From Nocardioides sp. S5 (GTDB taxonomy: Bacteria > Actinomycetota > Actinomycetes > Propionibacteriales > Nocardioidaceae): a DNA stretch of 64,000 nt. Location of the stretch: positions 930,001-994,000 of the forward strand of contig NZ_CP022296.1 of the NCBI RefSeq assembly GCF_017310035.1, read 5' to 3'. The translations under genes and the position numbers were made by a program. This document shows, one piece after another, positions 42,405-51,918 of the stretch (positions are counted from its first letter, which is position 1; each line of letters begins with the position of its first letter). The notes beneath the pieces are model-generated. The model had not been told where the DNA came from. It did no database searches and was given only the letters and a program-made list of their open reading frames with translations.

Positions 42405-42423
42405 GTTACCGTGTGGTCGTAAC
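42405..42423 (+). promoter_or_regulatory. Candidate TetR operator
   Basis: GTTAC-N9-GTAAC is a 19-bp inverted repeat 21 bases before the TetR gene start, suitable for autoregulation. Confidence 0.4.
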
Positions 42424-42443
42424 GAAACAGGGGGTGGCCGGTA

Positions 42444-43175
42444 GTGGACGGGCGTGGGGCTCGTGGTCCACTCGCTCAGGCGAGGGACGCACCAACACCG
42501 GCCGATGAACCCGCGTCGACGTCGGCCACGCTGCCGGCGTCGGCCGCGGGTGCCCCGACGGCCCCGCCGCGCAGGGCGTACGACGCCAGCGGCCGCCGCG
42601 CTGCCGCCGAGCGTCGCCGCGCTCACGTCGTGGCGACCGCGTCGCGGCTGTTTCCCGAGCACGGCTGGGCGGGCACGACCATCGCCGGCGTGGCGCGCGC
42701 GGCGGAAGTCTCCCCGGAGTACGTCAGCAAGACCTTCGGCGGCAAGCAGGCGCTGCTGATGCACGCCATGCGGTCCGCGTCCTTCGCCGGGACGGCGTCG
42801 CTGCGGGAGTCCTTCGCGGCGCTGCGGCTCGACGAGGAGCCCGACCCGTCGGTGCGGCTCGACCGGTTCGTCGACTTCGTGTGCGCCTCGGTGGTGCCGA
42901 TGGCGCCCTTCGTCCCGGCGATGGTGCAGGGCGCCTCGGAGGACCTCACCATGCGGACCCTCCTCCAGGCGGCCCGCGGCGGGCACGTCGAGGTCGTCAC
43001 GGAGCTGGTGCCGCTGCTCGCGACGGGTCCGGTGCACCCCGACGCGATCGACGAGATCGTCGTGCTGACGCGCTCGGAGACCTACCTGGTGCTGTCGGGC
43101 GAGCTCGGCTGGACCGTCGAGCGCTACGCCGCCTGGCTGCGGCGCACGATCGCCGCGGCGGTGGCGGACGCGTGA
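42444..43175 (+). CDS. TetR-family transcriptional regulator
   Basis: A 243-residue regulator. A 60-residue Ala/Pro-rich N-terminal extension precedes the HTH (VVATASRLFPEHGWAGTTIA then GVARAAEVSPEYVSKTFGGK). A helical ligand-binding domain follows. The extension is unusual in length, and the start could be further in, but no better in-frame start was seen. It lies between guaB and guaB3 in the same direction, 29 bases before guaB3. guaB3 has its own -10 (TAGGCT), so the two are not obviously one transcript. Ligand unknown. Confidence 0.9.
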   Translation: MDGRGARGPLAQARDAPTPADEPASTSATLPASAAGAPTAPPRRAYDASGRRAAAERRRAHVVATASRLFPEHGWAGTTIAGVARAAEVSPEYVSKTFGGKQALLMHAMRSASFAGTASLRESFAALRLDEEPDPSVRLDRFVDFVCASVVPMAPFVPAMVQGASEDLTMRTLLQAARGGHVEVVTELVPLLATGPVHPDAIDEIVVLTRSETYLVLSGELGWTVERYAAWLRRTIAAAVADA

Positions 43176-43203
43176 CGTCGGCGGGCGCCGATAGGCTGAC
43201 GTC

Positions 43204-44313
43204 GTGACCGAGATCGAGATCGGCCGTGCCAAGCGCGGTCGCCGCGCCTACTCCTTCGACGACATCGCGATCGTGCCCTCGCGGCGCACCCGCGACCCCG
43301 AGGAGGTCAGCACCGCCTGGCAGATCGACGCCTACCGCTTCGACATCCCGGTGCTCGCCGCGCCGATGGACTCCGTCATGTCGCCCTCCACGGCGATCGC
43401 GCTCGGCCAGATGGGCGGTCTCGGGGTGCTCAACCTCGAGGGCCTGTGGACGCGCTACGACGACCCGACCGGCCTGCTCGAGGAGGTCGCCGGGCTCCAG
43501 GGCGCCGATGCCACGCGCCGGATGCAGGAGATCTACACCGAGCCGATCAAGCCCGAGCTGATCACCGCGCGCCTGAAGGAGGTGCGCGCCGCGGGCGTCA
43601 CGGTCGCCGGCTCGCTCTCGCCGCAGCGCACCAAGGAGCACGTGAAGGCGGTCGTCGACGCCGGCGTCGACATGTTCGTCATCCGCGGCACCACCGTCAG
43701 CGCCGAGCACGTCAGCAGCCAGGCCGAGCCGCTGAACCTCAAGGAGTTCATCTACGAGCTCGACGTCCCGGTCATCGTCGGCGGCTGCGCGACCTACCAG
43801 GCCGCGCTCCACCTGATGCGCACCGGTGCGGCCGGTGTCCTGGTCGGCTTCGGCGGCGGCGCCGCCCACACGACCCGCACCGTCCTGGGCGTCGCGGTCC
43901 CGATGGCGAGCGCCGTGGCCGACGTCGCCGCAGCCCGCCGCGACTACCTCGACGAGTCGGGCGGTCGCTACGTCCACGTCATCGCCGACGGCTCGATCGG
44001 CAGCTCCGGCGACATCGCCAAGGCGGTCGCCTGCGGCGCCGACGCCGTGATGATCGGCTCGCCGCTCGCCCGTGCCGCCGAGGCGCCCGGACGCGGCTTC
44101 CACTGGGGCAGCGAGGCCACCCACGCCGACCTGCCGCGCGGCCAGCGCGTCGAGTTCTCCCCGGTCGGGACCCTCGAGGAGATCATGTTCGGTCCCTCGC
44201 GCACCGCCGACGGCACCATGAACCTCATCGGTGCGCTGCGCCGTGCCATGGCCACCACCGGCTACACCGAGCTCAAGGAGTTCCAGCGCATCGAGGTCGT
44301 CGTCCAGCACTGA
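43204..44313 (+). CDS. guaB3: GuaB3-family IMP dehydrogenase-like protein
   Basis: A 369-residue IMPDH-barrel protein without CBS domains. It has FDDIAIVPSRRT, VLAAPMDSVMS, TVAGSLSPQRT and VIADGSIGSSGDIAKAVACG. At the place of the IMPDH catalytic loop it reads FGGGAAHTTRTVLG, with His where GuaB has the active-site Cys. GuaB3 proteins are conserved in actinobacteria next to guaB, and their exact reaction is still debated. The GTG start has TAGGCT six bases upstream, so it is leaderless. Confidence 0.93.
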   Translation: MTEIEIGRAKRGRRAYSFDDIAIVPSRRTRDPEEVSTAWQIDAYRFDIPVLAAPMDSVMSPSTAIALGQMGGLGVLNLEGLWTRYDDPTGLLEEVAGLQGADATRRMQEIYTEPIKPELITARLKEVRAAGVTVAGSLSPQRTKEHVKAVVDAGVDMFVIRGTTVSAEHVSSQAEPLNLKEFIYELDVPVIVGGCATYQAALHLMRTGAAGVLVGFGGGAAHTTRTVLGVAVPMASAVADVAAARRDYLDESGGRYVHVIADGSIGSSGDIAKAVACGADAVMIGSPLARAAEAPGRGFHWGSEATHADLPRGQRVEFSPVGTLEEIMFGPSRTADGTMNLIGALRRAMATTGYTELKEFQRIEVVVQH

Positions 44314-44357
44314 GCCGGGCGCTGTCGGCGGCTGGTCCGCCCTGAGACACTGGGGGC

Positions 44358-46091
44358 ATGACCCTCGCCAAGGCCCTCGACGCCGACCAGCGCGCTGACG
44401 CGCTCGAGCACCTCGCTGCCGGCGAGCTCGACGTCCTCGTGGTGGGTGGCGGCATCGTCGGCGTCGGTGCGGCGCTCGACGCGGTGACCCGGGGCCTCAA
44501 GGTCGGCCTGGTCGAGCAGCGCGACCTCGCCTCCGGCACGTCCTCGCGCTCGTCGAAGCTGGTGCACGGGGGCCTGCGCTACCTCGAGATGTTCGACTTC
44601 GCGCTGGTCAAGGAGGCGCTGGAGGAGCGCGGCCTGCTGCTGACGCGGCTCGCGCCCCACCTCGTACGCCCGGTGCCGTTCCTCTACCCGCTCGAGCACG
44701 CGTGGGAGCGCCCCTACGTCGGTGCCGGGGTGGCGCTCTACGACGGCATGGCGATGACCGGCAAGTACGACATGGGCGTGCCCAAGCACAAGCACGTCTT
44801 CCGCAAGCAGCTGGCGCGCATGGCGCCCGACATCCGGACCGACGACCTGCACGGCGCGATCCGCTACTACGACTGCCAGGTCGACGACGCGCGGCTGGTG
44901 ATGATGATCGCCCGCACCGCCGCCAACAACGGCGCCCACGTCGCCACCCGCACGAAGGTCACCGGCTTCCTGCGCGAGGGCGACCGGGTGGTCGGCGTGC
45001 AGGCGCGCGACCTCGAGGGCCAGCGCGACCTCGAGATCCGCGCGAAGGTGGTCATCAACGCCGCCGGCGTGTGGACCGACGAGGTCCAGGAGCTCATCGG
45101 CGGCAAGGCGCAGCTCGACGTCGACGCCAGCAAGGGCATCCACCTCGTCGTGCCGAAGGACCGGATCCGCTCGGAGTGCGGCTTCATCACCAAGACCGAG
45201 AAGTCGGTGCTGTTCGTCATCCCGTGGGACGACTTCTGGATCATCGGCACCACCGACACCGCGTGGGACTTCGACCTCGCGCACCCGGCCGCCAGCAAGA
45301 CCGACATCGACTACCTCCTCGGCCATGTCAACCGGCTGCTCAAGGACCCGCTCGACCACCGTGACGTGATCGGCGTCTGGGCGGGGCTGCGGCCGCTGCT
45401 CAAGCCGATGCGCAAGGAGGGCGAGATGGGGGAGACCACCAAGCTCTCCCGCGAGCACACCGTCACCAGCCCCGTGCCGGGCCTCGTGCTGGTCGCCGGC
45501 GGCAAGCTGACGACGTACCGGGTCATGGCGCGGGACGCCGTCGACCACGCGCTGAAGCACTCCTCGACCGACTCGGGCGGCTCGGCTCCGACGTCGGCCT
45601 CGATCACCGACCGCGTGCCGCTGATGGGCGCGTGGGGCTTCGAGGCCCGCACCAACCAGCGGGTGGCGCTGAGCCGGGCCTCGGGCCTGGAGATCGGCGT
45701 CATCGACCACCTGCTGGGCCGTTACGGCGGCCTCGTCGACGAGGTCCTCGCGCTCATCCACGAGCGACCCGAGCTCGGCGAGCCGCTCCCGGGCGCGGAG
45801 CACTACCTGCGCGCCGAGGTGCTGTACGCCGCGACGCACGAGGGTGCCCGCCACCTCGACGACGTGCTGGCCCGCCGCACCCGGGTCTCGATCGAGACCT
45901 TCGACCGCGGCATCCACGCCGCACGCCCTGCGGCCGAGCTGATGGCCGAGGCGCTGGGCTGGGACGCAGCCCAGGTCGACGACGAGGTCGACCACTACCT
46001 GCGTCGGGTGGAGGCGGAGCGGCAGAGCCAGCTCATGCCGACCGACCAGGAGGCCGACGAGGCACGGGTCAAGGCCCCCGAGATCGTCTGA
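44358..46091 (+). CDS. glpD: FAD-dependent glycerol-3-phosphate dehydrogenase
   Basis: Oxidises glycerol-3-phosphate to dihydroxyacetone phosphate at the membrane, passing electrons to quinone. The 577 residues include the FAD motif LVVGGGIVGVGAALDAVTRG, ASGTSSRSSKLVHGGLRYLE, and PLLKPMRKEGEMGETTKLSR, then LVAGGKLTTYRVMARDAVDH. A C-terminal helical cap ends with the DxxLPT-like LMPTDQEADEAR. The ATG has GACACT six bases upstream. The next gene is separated by 103 bases carrying its own promoter. Confidence 0.96.
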   Translation: MTLAKALDADQRADALEHLAAGELDVLVVGGGIVGVGAALDAVTRGLKVGLVEQRDLASGTSSRSSKLVHGGLRYLEMFDFALVKEALEERGLLLTRLAPHLVRPVPFLYPLEHAWERPYVGAGVALYDGMAMTGKYDMGVPKHKHVFRKQLARMAPDIRTDDLHGAIRYYDCQVDDARLVMMIARTAANNGAHVATRTKVTGFLREGDRVVGVQARDLEGQRDLEIRAKVVINAAGVWTDEVQELIGGKAQLDVDASKGIHLVVPKDRIRSECGFITKTEKSVLFVIPWDDFWIIGTTDTAWDFDLAHPAASKTDIDYLLGHVNRLLKDPLDHRDVIGVWAGLRPLLKPMRKEGEMGETTKLSREHTVTSPVPGLVLVAGGKLTTYRVMARDAVDHALKHSSTDSGGSAPTSASITDRVPLMGAWGFEARTNQRVALSRASGLEIGVIDHLLGRYGGLVDEVLALIHERPELGEPLPGAEHYLRAEVLYAATHEGARHLDDVLARRTRVSIETFDRGIHAARPAAELMAEALGWDAAQVDDEVDHYLRRVEAERQSQLMPTDQEADEARVKAPEIV

Positions 46092-46194
46092 TGACGCGAC
46101 TCGACCGTTGGACAAAACGGCGTGAAGTGTCGAATGCTGGGACGAAGTGACTGATCGGTAGCAAGCCGCGGGCCGCGCGACCTACCCTGCTGGG

Positions 46195-47811
46195 ATGACC
46201 GAGCAGAGCCCCACGTCCGGCCCGATCACCGACGGTCCCGCCGACCCCGAGCACGACAGCACCGCGGCCTACGCCCTCGACCGGTCGTACGTCGCCTCCC
46301 TCACCCGCCGCGTGGTGAGCAGCTCCGGTCGCACCCACGCCGTCTCCTCGCCGGTCGGCGGCGCCCCGCTCGCCCACGTCCCTCAGTCCACCCCGGCCGA
46401 CGTCGCCGAGGCATTCGCCCGGGCGCGTACGGCTCAGGCAGCCTGGGCCGCCACGTCGCTCGACGACCGCGCCGCAGCCCTGCTGCGCCTGCACGACCTG
46501 CTGCTCGACCGGCAGGAGGAGCTGATCGACCTGGTGGTGTGGGAGTCGGGCAAGGCGCGCAAGGACGCCTACCTCGAGGTCGCGCACCTCGCGCTGACCG
46601 CGCGCTACTACGCCCGCACCGCGCACGAGCACCTCGACACCCGTCGCGTCGGCGGGATGTTCCCGCTGCTGACCCGGGCTGAGGTCAACCGCGTGCCCAA
46701 GGGCGTCGTCGGCATCATCTCGCCGTGGAACTACCCCCTGACGATGGCGCTGTGCGACGGTCTCCCGGCTCTCCTGGCCGGCAACGCCGTGGTGGCCAAG
46801 CCCGACGCGCAGAGCATGCTCACCGCGCTGCTGGCCGCCCAGCTCCTCGACGAGGCCGGCTTCCCGCCCGAGCTGTGGCAGGTGGTCGCGGGCCCCGGGC
46901 CCGAGATCGGTGGCGCGGTCGTGGGCGCGGCCGACTACGTCTGCTTCACCGGCTCGACCGCCACCGGTCGCCTCATCGCCCGCCAGTGCGCCGACCGGCT
47001 GATCGGGTGCTCGCTCGAGCTCGGCGGCAAGAACCCCATGCTGGTGCTGCGCGACGCCGACGTGCACCGCGCGGCCGAGGGCGCCGTACGCGGTGTCTTC
47101 GCCAACGCCGGCCAGCTGTGCGTGTCGATGGAGCGGCTCTTCGTCGCCGACCAGGTCTACGACCGGTTCGTCGACGCCTTCGTGTCACGCACCCGGGCGA
47201 TGACGCTGGGCGCCAGCCACGACTGGAGCGTCGACATGGGCTCGCTGATCTCGCAGGCCCAGCTCGACACCGTCACCGCCCATGTCGACGACGCGGTCGC
47301 CAAGGGCGCGACCGTCCTCTGCGGCGGCACCGCGCGCCCCGACCTCGGGCCGTTCGTCTTCGAACCGACCGTGCTCGAGGGCGTCACGGCCGACATGGAG
47401 TGCTTCGCCCGGGAGACCTTCGGCCCGGTCGTCGCGCTCTACCGCTTCCACAGCGAGGACGAGGCCGTCGCCCGCGCCAACGACGGCACCTACGGCCTCA
47501 ACGCCTCGATCTACACCCGCGACGCCGCCCGCGGTCGCGCGCTCGCCCGACGGATCAGGTGCGGCACGGTCAACGTCAACGAGCCCTACGGTGCGACGTT
47601 CGGCTCGCTCGGGGCGCCGATGGGCGGCATGCGCCAGTCCGGCATGGGCCGGCGCCAGGGCGCGGAGGGCGTGCTGCGCTACACGGAGGCGCAGTCCGTC
47701 GCGACCCAGCGGCTCGTCCCCATCGCGCCGGTGCTCGGCATGTCGGAGGAGACCCACGCCAAGGTCATGACGCAGGCGCTGCGGCTGCTCAACAAGCTGG
47801 GCCGGGCATGA
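46195..47811 (+). CDS. gabD2: Succinate-semialdehyde dehydrogenase, NADP-dependent type
   Basis: Aldehyde dehydrogenase-family enzyme oxidising succinate semialdehyde to succinate. The 538 residues carry GIISPWNYPLTMALCDGLPA, LAGNAVVAKPDAQS, the cofactor region FTGSTATGRLIARQCADRL, the general base Glu in SLELGGKNPM, and the catalytic Cys in NAGQLCVSMERL. The sequence resembles mycobacterial GabD2-type proteins. A long N-terminal extension (about 40 residues) precedes the fold. TACCCT lies six bases before the ATG (leaderless). A four-base overlap couples it to the GMC oxidoreductase. Confidence 0.88.
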   Translation: MTEQSPTSGPITDGPADPEHDSTAAYALDRSYVASLTRRVVSSSGRTHAVSSPVGGAPLAHVPQSTPADVAEAFARARTAQAAWAATSLDDRAAALLRLHDLLLDRQEELIDLVVWESGKARKDAYLEVAHLALTARYYARTAHEHLDTRRVGGMFPLLTRAEVNRVPKGVVGIISPWNYPLTMALCDGLPALLAGNAVVAKPDAQSMLTALLAAQLLDEAGFPPELWQVVAGPGPEIGGAVVGAADYVCFTGSTATGRLIARQCADRLIGCSLELGGKNPMLVLRDADVHRAAEGAVRGVFANAGQLCVSMERLFVADQVYDRFVDAFVSRTRAMTLGASHDWSVDMGSLISQAQLDTVTAHVDDAVAKGATVLCGGTARPDLGPFVFEPTVLEGVTADMECFARETFGPVVALYRFHSEDEAVARANDGTYGLNASIYTRDAARGRALARRIRCGTVNVNEPYGATFGSLGAPMGGMRQSGMGRRQGAEGVLRYTEAQSVATQRLVPIAPVLGMSEETHAKVMTQALRLLNKLGRA

Positions 47812-49529
47812 GCACCTCTCCCGAGACGCAGCACTACGACGTCCTCGTCGTCGGCTCCGGCTTCGGCGGCTCCGTGACCGCGCTGCGCCTCACCGAGAAG
47901 GGCTACCGCGTGGGTGTCCTCGAGGCCGGCGCGCGCTTCGAGGACGACGACTTCCCTGCGACCTCCTTCGACGCCAAGCGGTTCCTCTTCGCGCCGGCCC
48001 TCGGGATGTACGGCATCCAGCGCATCGACATGGTCAAGGACTGCATGATCCTGGCCGGCGCGGGCGTCGGCGGCGGGTCGCTGGTCTACGCCAACACCCT
48101 CTACGAGCCGCTCGACGCCTTCTACCGCGACCCGTCGTGGGCGCACATCACCGACTGGAAGGGCGAGCTCGCGCCCTACTACGACCAGGCCAAGCGGATG
48201 CTCGGCGTGGTCGAGAACCCGCTCCACACCCCGGCCGACGAGGTGATGAAGCAGGTCGCCGACGACATGGGCGTGGGGCACACCTTCCACCCGACCCCGG
48301 TCGGCGTCTTCTTCGGTGGGCCCGACGCGCGCGGTGGCGAGGAGGTCGCCGACCCCTACTTCGGCGGCGCCGGGCCGGCCCGCAACGCCTGCCTCAACTG
48401 CGGCGAGTGCATGACCGGGTGCCGGCACAACGCCAAGAACACCCTGGTCAAGAACTACCTCCACCTCGCCGAGCAGGCGGGAGCGGTGGTCCACCCGCTG
48501 ACCACGGTGACGCGCGTACGCCCCCGCGCCGGCGGCGGCTACGAGGTGAGTGCCCGGTGGACCAAGGCCAAGCTGTCACGGCGTACCGCCACGAAGACGT
48601 TCACCGCCGACCAGGTCGTCTTCTCCGCGGCCGCGCTCGGCACGCAGAAGCTGCTCCACCAGCTCAAGGGGGAGGGCGACCTGCCGCGCATCAGCGACCG
48701 GCTCGGCGTGCTGACGCGCACCAACTCCGAGGCGATCCTGGGAGCGCTGGCGCCCGACACGTCCGTCGACTACTCGCGTGGCGTCGCGATCACGTCGTCG
48801 TGGCACCCCGACGAGGTCACCCACATCGAGCCGTGCCGCTACGGCCACGGCTCCAACGCGATGGCACTCATGCAGACGGTGCTCGCCGACGACACCCCCG
48901 GCACCTCGCGGGTGCGCACCTGGCTCAAGGAGCTGTGGGCCCAGCGGCGCACCGCGCTGGACCTGTACGACTTCCGGCACTGGTCGGAGCGCACGATCGT
49001 GGCGCTGGTGATGCAGACGCTGGACAACTCGATCACCACCAAGGGCGTCAAGGGCCGCTTCGGCTGGCGGATGACCAGCGAGCAGGGTTACGGCCTGCCC
49101 AACCCGACCTACATCCCGATCGCCTACGAGGCCACCCGACGGATGGCCGACGTCCTCGGCGGCACCCCCGGCGGCAACGTGGGGGAGGCCTTCAACCGGC
49201 CCCTGACGGCGCACTTCATCGGCGGCTGCACGATCGGCGACTCCCCGGAGACCGGCGTCGTCGACCCCTGGCAGCGCCTCTACGGCCACGAGGGACTGCA
49301 CGTCGTCGACGGGTCGGCGGTCTCGGCCAACCTCGGGGTGAACCCGTCGCTGACGATCACCGCGCAGGCCGAGCGGGCGATGGCCTTCTGGCCCAACAAG
49401 GGAGAGGCCGACCCGCGCCCCGCGCTGGGCTCGACCTACCGGCGGCTCGCGCCGGTGGAGCCGAAGAACCCGGTCGTGCCGGAGGCGGCTCCGGGCGCCC
49501 TGCGGCTGCCGATCGTCGGGGTCAGCTGA
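47808..49529 (+). CDS. GMC-family oxidoreductase (ChoD-like)
   Basis: A 573-residue FAD enzyme. It begins YDVLVVGSGFGGSVTALRL and has AGAGVGGGSLVYANTLYEPL, the family's flavin contact. The C-terminus carries GCTIGDSPETGVVDPW and GLHVVDGSAVSANLGVNPSLT with the catalytic His region. A Cys-rich block CLNCGECMTGCRHNAKNT (about residues 197-214) is typical of this group. By position after guaB3 it corresponds to mycobacterial choD (Rv3409c). The substrate there is also uncertain, so cholesterol oxidation is not assumed. Confidence 0.88.
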   Translation: MSTSPETQHYDVLVVGSGFGGSVTALRLTEKGYRVGVLEAGARFEDDDFPATSFDAKRFLFAPALGMYGIQRIDMVKDCMILAGAGVGGGSLVYANTLYEPLDAFYRDPSWAHITDWKGELAPYYDQAKRMLGVVENPLHTPADEVMKQVADDMGVGHTFHPTPVGVFFGGPDARGGEEVADPYFGGAGPARNACLNCGECMTGCRHNAKNTLVKNYLHLAEQAGAVVHPLTTVTRVRPRAGGGYEVSARWTKAKLSRRTATKTFTADQVVFSAAALGTQKLLHQLKGEGDLPRISDRLGVLTRTNSEAILGALAPDTSVDYSRGVAITSSWHPDEVTHIEPCRYGHGSNAMALMQTVLADDTPGTSRVRTWLKELWAQRRTALDLYDFRHWSERTIVALVMQTLDNSITTKGVKGRFGWRMTSEQGYGLPNPTYIPIAYEATRRMADVLGGTPGGNVGEAFNRPLTAHFIGGCTIGDSPETGVVDPWQRLYGHEGLHVVDGSAVSANLGVNPSLTITAQAERAMAFWPNKGEADPRPALGSTYRRLAPVEPKNPVVPEAAPGALRLPIVGVS

Positions 49530-49659
49530 AAACGTCGGCCGCAGGCCGTAACCAGCCCTCCGAGGCCTCGTTGCTCGGGTAAGGGGCCCGGCAGTCATGC
49601 TCCCTCCCAAGGGTCGGGCCTCCGGTCTCGGCGCTGTCCGCAGCAGCTGGGAGCAAGCT

Positions 49660-49698
49660 CCAGGGCCCGGTCACCCTCCCTCCCCGATCGGGCCCTGG
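49660..49698 (+). terminator. Hairpin between the GMC gene and guaA
   Basis: A perfect 10-bp stem CCAGGGCCCG/CGGGCCCTGG with a 19-base pyrimidine-rich loop. A smaller hairpin (CTGGGAGC/GCTCCAG) just upstream shares its left arm, so the two cannot form together. The 212-base gap otherwise holds only the guaA -10 (TAGACT, 49730-49735). Confidence 0.5.
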
Positions 49699-49741
49699 GG
49701 CGAGGGCCGGACCGGGGGCGGGTGATCGATAGACTCGCCGC

Positions 49742-51319
49742 GTGACGCAGCCTGCAGAGCACGACCTGGTCCTCGTCGTCGACTTCGGGGCGCAGTACGC
49801 CCAGCTCATCGCGCGGCGCGTGCGCGAGGCGCGGGTCTACTCCGAGATCGTGCCGCACACGATGCCGGTGGCCGACATGCTGGCGCGCAACCCCAAGGCG
49901 ATCATCCTGTCCGGCGGCCCGTCCAGCGTGTACGCCGACGGCGCCCCCGGCATCGACACCGGAGTCTTCACGGCCGGGGTGCCGGTGTTCGGCATGTGCT
50001 ACGGCTTCCAGCTGATGGCCAAGGGTCTCGGCGGCGAGGTCGCCCACACCGGCGCGCGGGAGTACGGGCGTACGCCGGTCGTGGTCTCCGAGCCGGGCAC
50101 GCTGCTCGAGGGCATCCCCGCCGAGCACAAGGTGTGGATGTCGCACGGCGACTCCGTCGCCCAGGCGCCCGAGGGCTTCACGGTGCTGGCCTCGACGGCC
50201 GACACCCCGGTCGCGGCCTTCGAGGACGTCGGGCGAGGCCTGGCGGGCGTGCAGTGGCACCCCGAGGTGCTGCACTCCGAGCACGGGCAGAAGGTCCTCG
50301 AGCACTTCCTGCACCACATCGCCGGTGCGCGCCAGACCTGGACGATGCTCAACATCGCCGAGGAGCAGATCGAGCGGGTGCGCGAGCAGATCGGCGACAC
50401 CGGGCTGGCCATCTGCGGCCTCTCCGGCGGTGTCGACTCCGCAGTGGCCGCGGCGATCGTGCAGCGCGCGATCGGCGACCGGCTCCACTGCGTCTTCGTC
50501 GACCACGGGCTGCTCCGCGAGGGCGAGGCCGAGCAGGTCGAGCGCGACTTCGTCGCCGCGACCGGGGTCAACCTCCACGTCTACGACGCCCGCGAGACCT
50601 TCCTCGCCGCGCTGTCCGGGGTCACCGATCCCGAGGAGAAGCGCAAGGTCATCGGTCGGGAGTTCATCCGCGCCTTCGAGGCCGCCGAGGTCCAGGTGCT
50701 CGGTGAGGCGGCCGAGCACGGCGAGAAGGTCGGCTTCCTCGTGCAGGGCACGCTCTACCCCGACGTCGTCGAGTCCGGCGGCGGCGCCGGCACGTCGAAC
50801 ATCAAGTCCCACCACAACGTCGGCGGCCTGCCCGAGGACCTCGAGTTCGCGCTCGTCGAGCCGCTGCGCACCCTCTTCAAGGACGAGGTCCGCCTCGTCG
50901 GCGAGCAGCTCGGCCTGCCCGCCGACATCGTGTGGCGCCAGCCCTTCCCGGGCCCGGGCCTCGGCATCCGCATCATCGGCGAGGTGACCGCCGACCGCCT
51001 CGACATCCTGCGCCGCGCCGACGCGATCGCGCGCCAGGAGCTCACCCGCGCCGGCCTCGACCGCGACATCTGGCAGATGCCCGTGGTGCTGCTCGCCGAC
51101 GTCCGCTCCGTCGGCGTCCAGGGCGACGGTCGCACCTACGGTCACCCCGTCGTGATCCGCCCGGTCACCTCCGAGGACGCGATGACGGCCGACTGGGCGC
51201 GGCTGCCCTACGAGGTGATGGAGCGCATCTCCACGCGCATCACCAACGAGGTGGCCGAGGTCAACCGGGTCACGCTCGACATCACGTCGAAGCCGCCGGG
51301 CACGATCGAGTGGGAGTGA
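49742..51319 (+). CDS. guaA: GMP synthase (glutamine-hydrolysing)
   Basis: Converts XMP to GMP using ATP and glutamine. The class I glutaminase domain has [18 protein letters not shown] with the nucleophile Cys, and [14 protein letters not shown] with His and Glu. The ATP-PPase P-loop is [19 protein letters not shown]. The dimerisation domain ends [14 protein letters not shown], the invariant C-terminus. 525 residues. GTG start, leaderless (TAGACT at 49730). Its last 38 bases overlap the convergent GNAT gene, so transcription of the two may interfere. Confidence 0.98.
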   Translation: MTQPAEHDLVLVVDFGAQYAQLIARRVREARVYSEIVPHTMPVADMLARNPKAIILSGGPSSVYADGAPGIDTGVFTAGVPVFGMCYGFQLMAKGLGGEVAHTGAREYGRTPVVVSEPGTLLEGIPAEHKVWMSHGDSVAQAPEGFTVLASTADTPVAAFEDVGRGLAGVQWHPEVLHSEHGQKVLEHFLHHIAGARQTWTMLNIAEEQIERVREQIGDTGLAICGLSGGVDSAVAAAIVQRAIGDRLHCVFVDHGLLREGEAEQVERDFVAATGVNLHVYDARETFLAALSGVTDPEEKRKVIGREFIRAFEAAEVQVLGEAAEHGEKVGFLVQGTLYPDVVESGGGAGTSNIKSHHNVGGLPEDLEFALVEPLRTLFKDEVRLVGEQLGLPADIVWRQPFPGPGLGIRIIGEVTADRLDILRRADAIARQELTRAGLDRDIWQMPVVLLADVRSVGVQGDGRTYGHPVVIRPVTSEDAMTADWARLPYEVMERISTRITNEVAEVNRVTLDITSKPPGTIEWE

Positions 51320-51833
51320 GGCGGTCCCGCCAGGCGCGGGCCCTCACCTCGTAGGTCAGGACTCCCGGGAACGGCTCGCCGGTGCACGACAGGCCGGCCG
51401 CGGCGAGAGTCCGCCTCGAGCCGAGGTTCGCCGTCGATGTTCCCGCCCAGACGCGTCCGACCTCGCGATCCACGAACGCGTGGCGGAGCAGGGCGTGCGC
51501 GCCTTCCGTGGCGAGGCCTTTGCGCCAGTGCGCAGGCATGAGCCGGAAGCCGAGCTCGCCTGTCCCGGGCGCGCTGGCGGTGTGTCCGAGTCCCCACCAG
51601 CCGACGGGTTCCTCGTCGACGGTGCCGATCCAGTACCCGAGGCCGGCGTCGACCACTGAGCGCTCACCGAGTCGTCGGTGCCACTCGCGCTCTGTCTGCG
51701 ACCGCCCGGTCGCTCCGCCCGAGATGTGCGCCATCACGGCCGGGTCACTGTTGAGAGCAGTGAAGAAGTCGAGATCACCCTTGCTTGCGGGCGACAGCAC
51801 CAGCCGAGGGGCTCGCAGCACCGGCAGGGACAT
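51282..51833 (-). CDS. RimJ/RimL-type GNAT acetyltransferase
   Basis: A 183-residue GNAT protein: [20 protein letters not shown] at the N-terminus, [17 protein letters not shown], and the acetyl-CoA loop [20 protein letters not shown]. It closes with [20 protein letters not shown]. The pattern fits RimJ/RimL-like enzymes, which acetylate protein N-termini or small molecules. The 3' end overlaps guaA on the other strand by 38 bases, as seen for several convergent pairs here. A hairpin lies just upstream, after the HNH gene. Confidence 0.88.
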   Translation of the reverse strand: MSLPVLRAPRLVLSPASKGDLDFFTALNSDPAVMAHISGGATGRSQTEREWHRRLGERSVVDAGLGYWIGTVDEEPVGWWGLGHTASAPGTGELGFRLMPAHWRKGLATEGAHALLRHAFVDREVGRVWAGTSTANLGSRRTLAAAGLSCTGEPFPGVLTYEVRARAWRDRLTPTRSCPAAST

Positions 51834-51881
51834 CTGACGAGACTCTCATGGACGGGGCCTGTTGCGACGACGTGCCTGTGG

Positions 51882-51906
51882 CCCCGCCATCACGTGGGTG
51901 GCGGGG
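51882..51906 (-). terminator. Hairpin after the HNH gene
   Basis: CCCCGCCA and TGGCGGGG pair over 8 bp with a 9-base loop, 13 bases after the HNH gene stop. Confidence 0.6.
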
Positions 51907-51918
51907 TGTGGGGCGGGG

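Noticed and set aside
46725..47807. N-terminal extension of the GMC oxidoreductase
   Set aside because: This part is the second frame of the aldehyde dehydrogenase gene. The FAD motif begins right after the ATG at 47808.
49522..49809. 95-codon minus-strand frame in the guaA upstream gap
   Set aside because: It overlaps the guaA start and the end of the GMC gene, has no start signal and shows no family.
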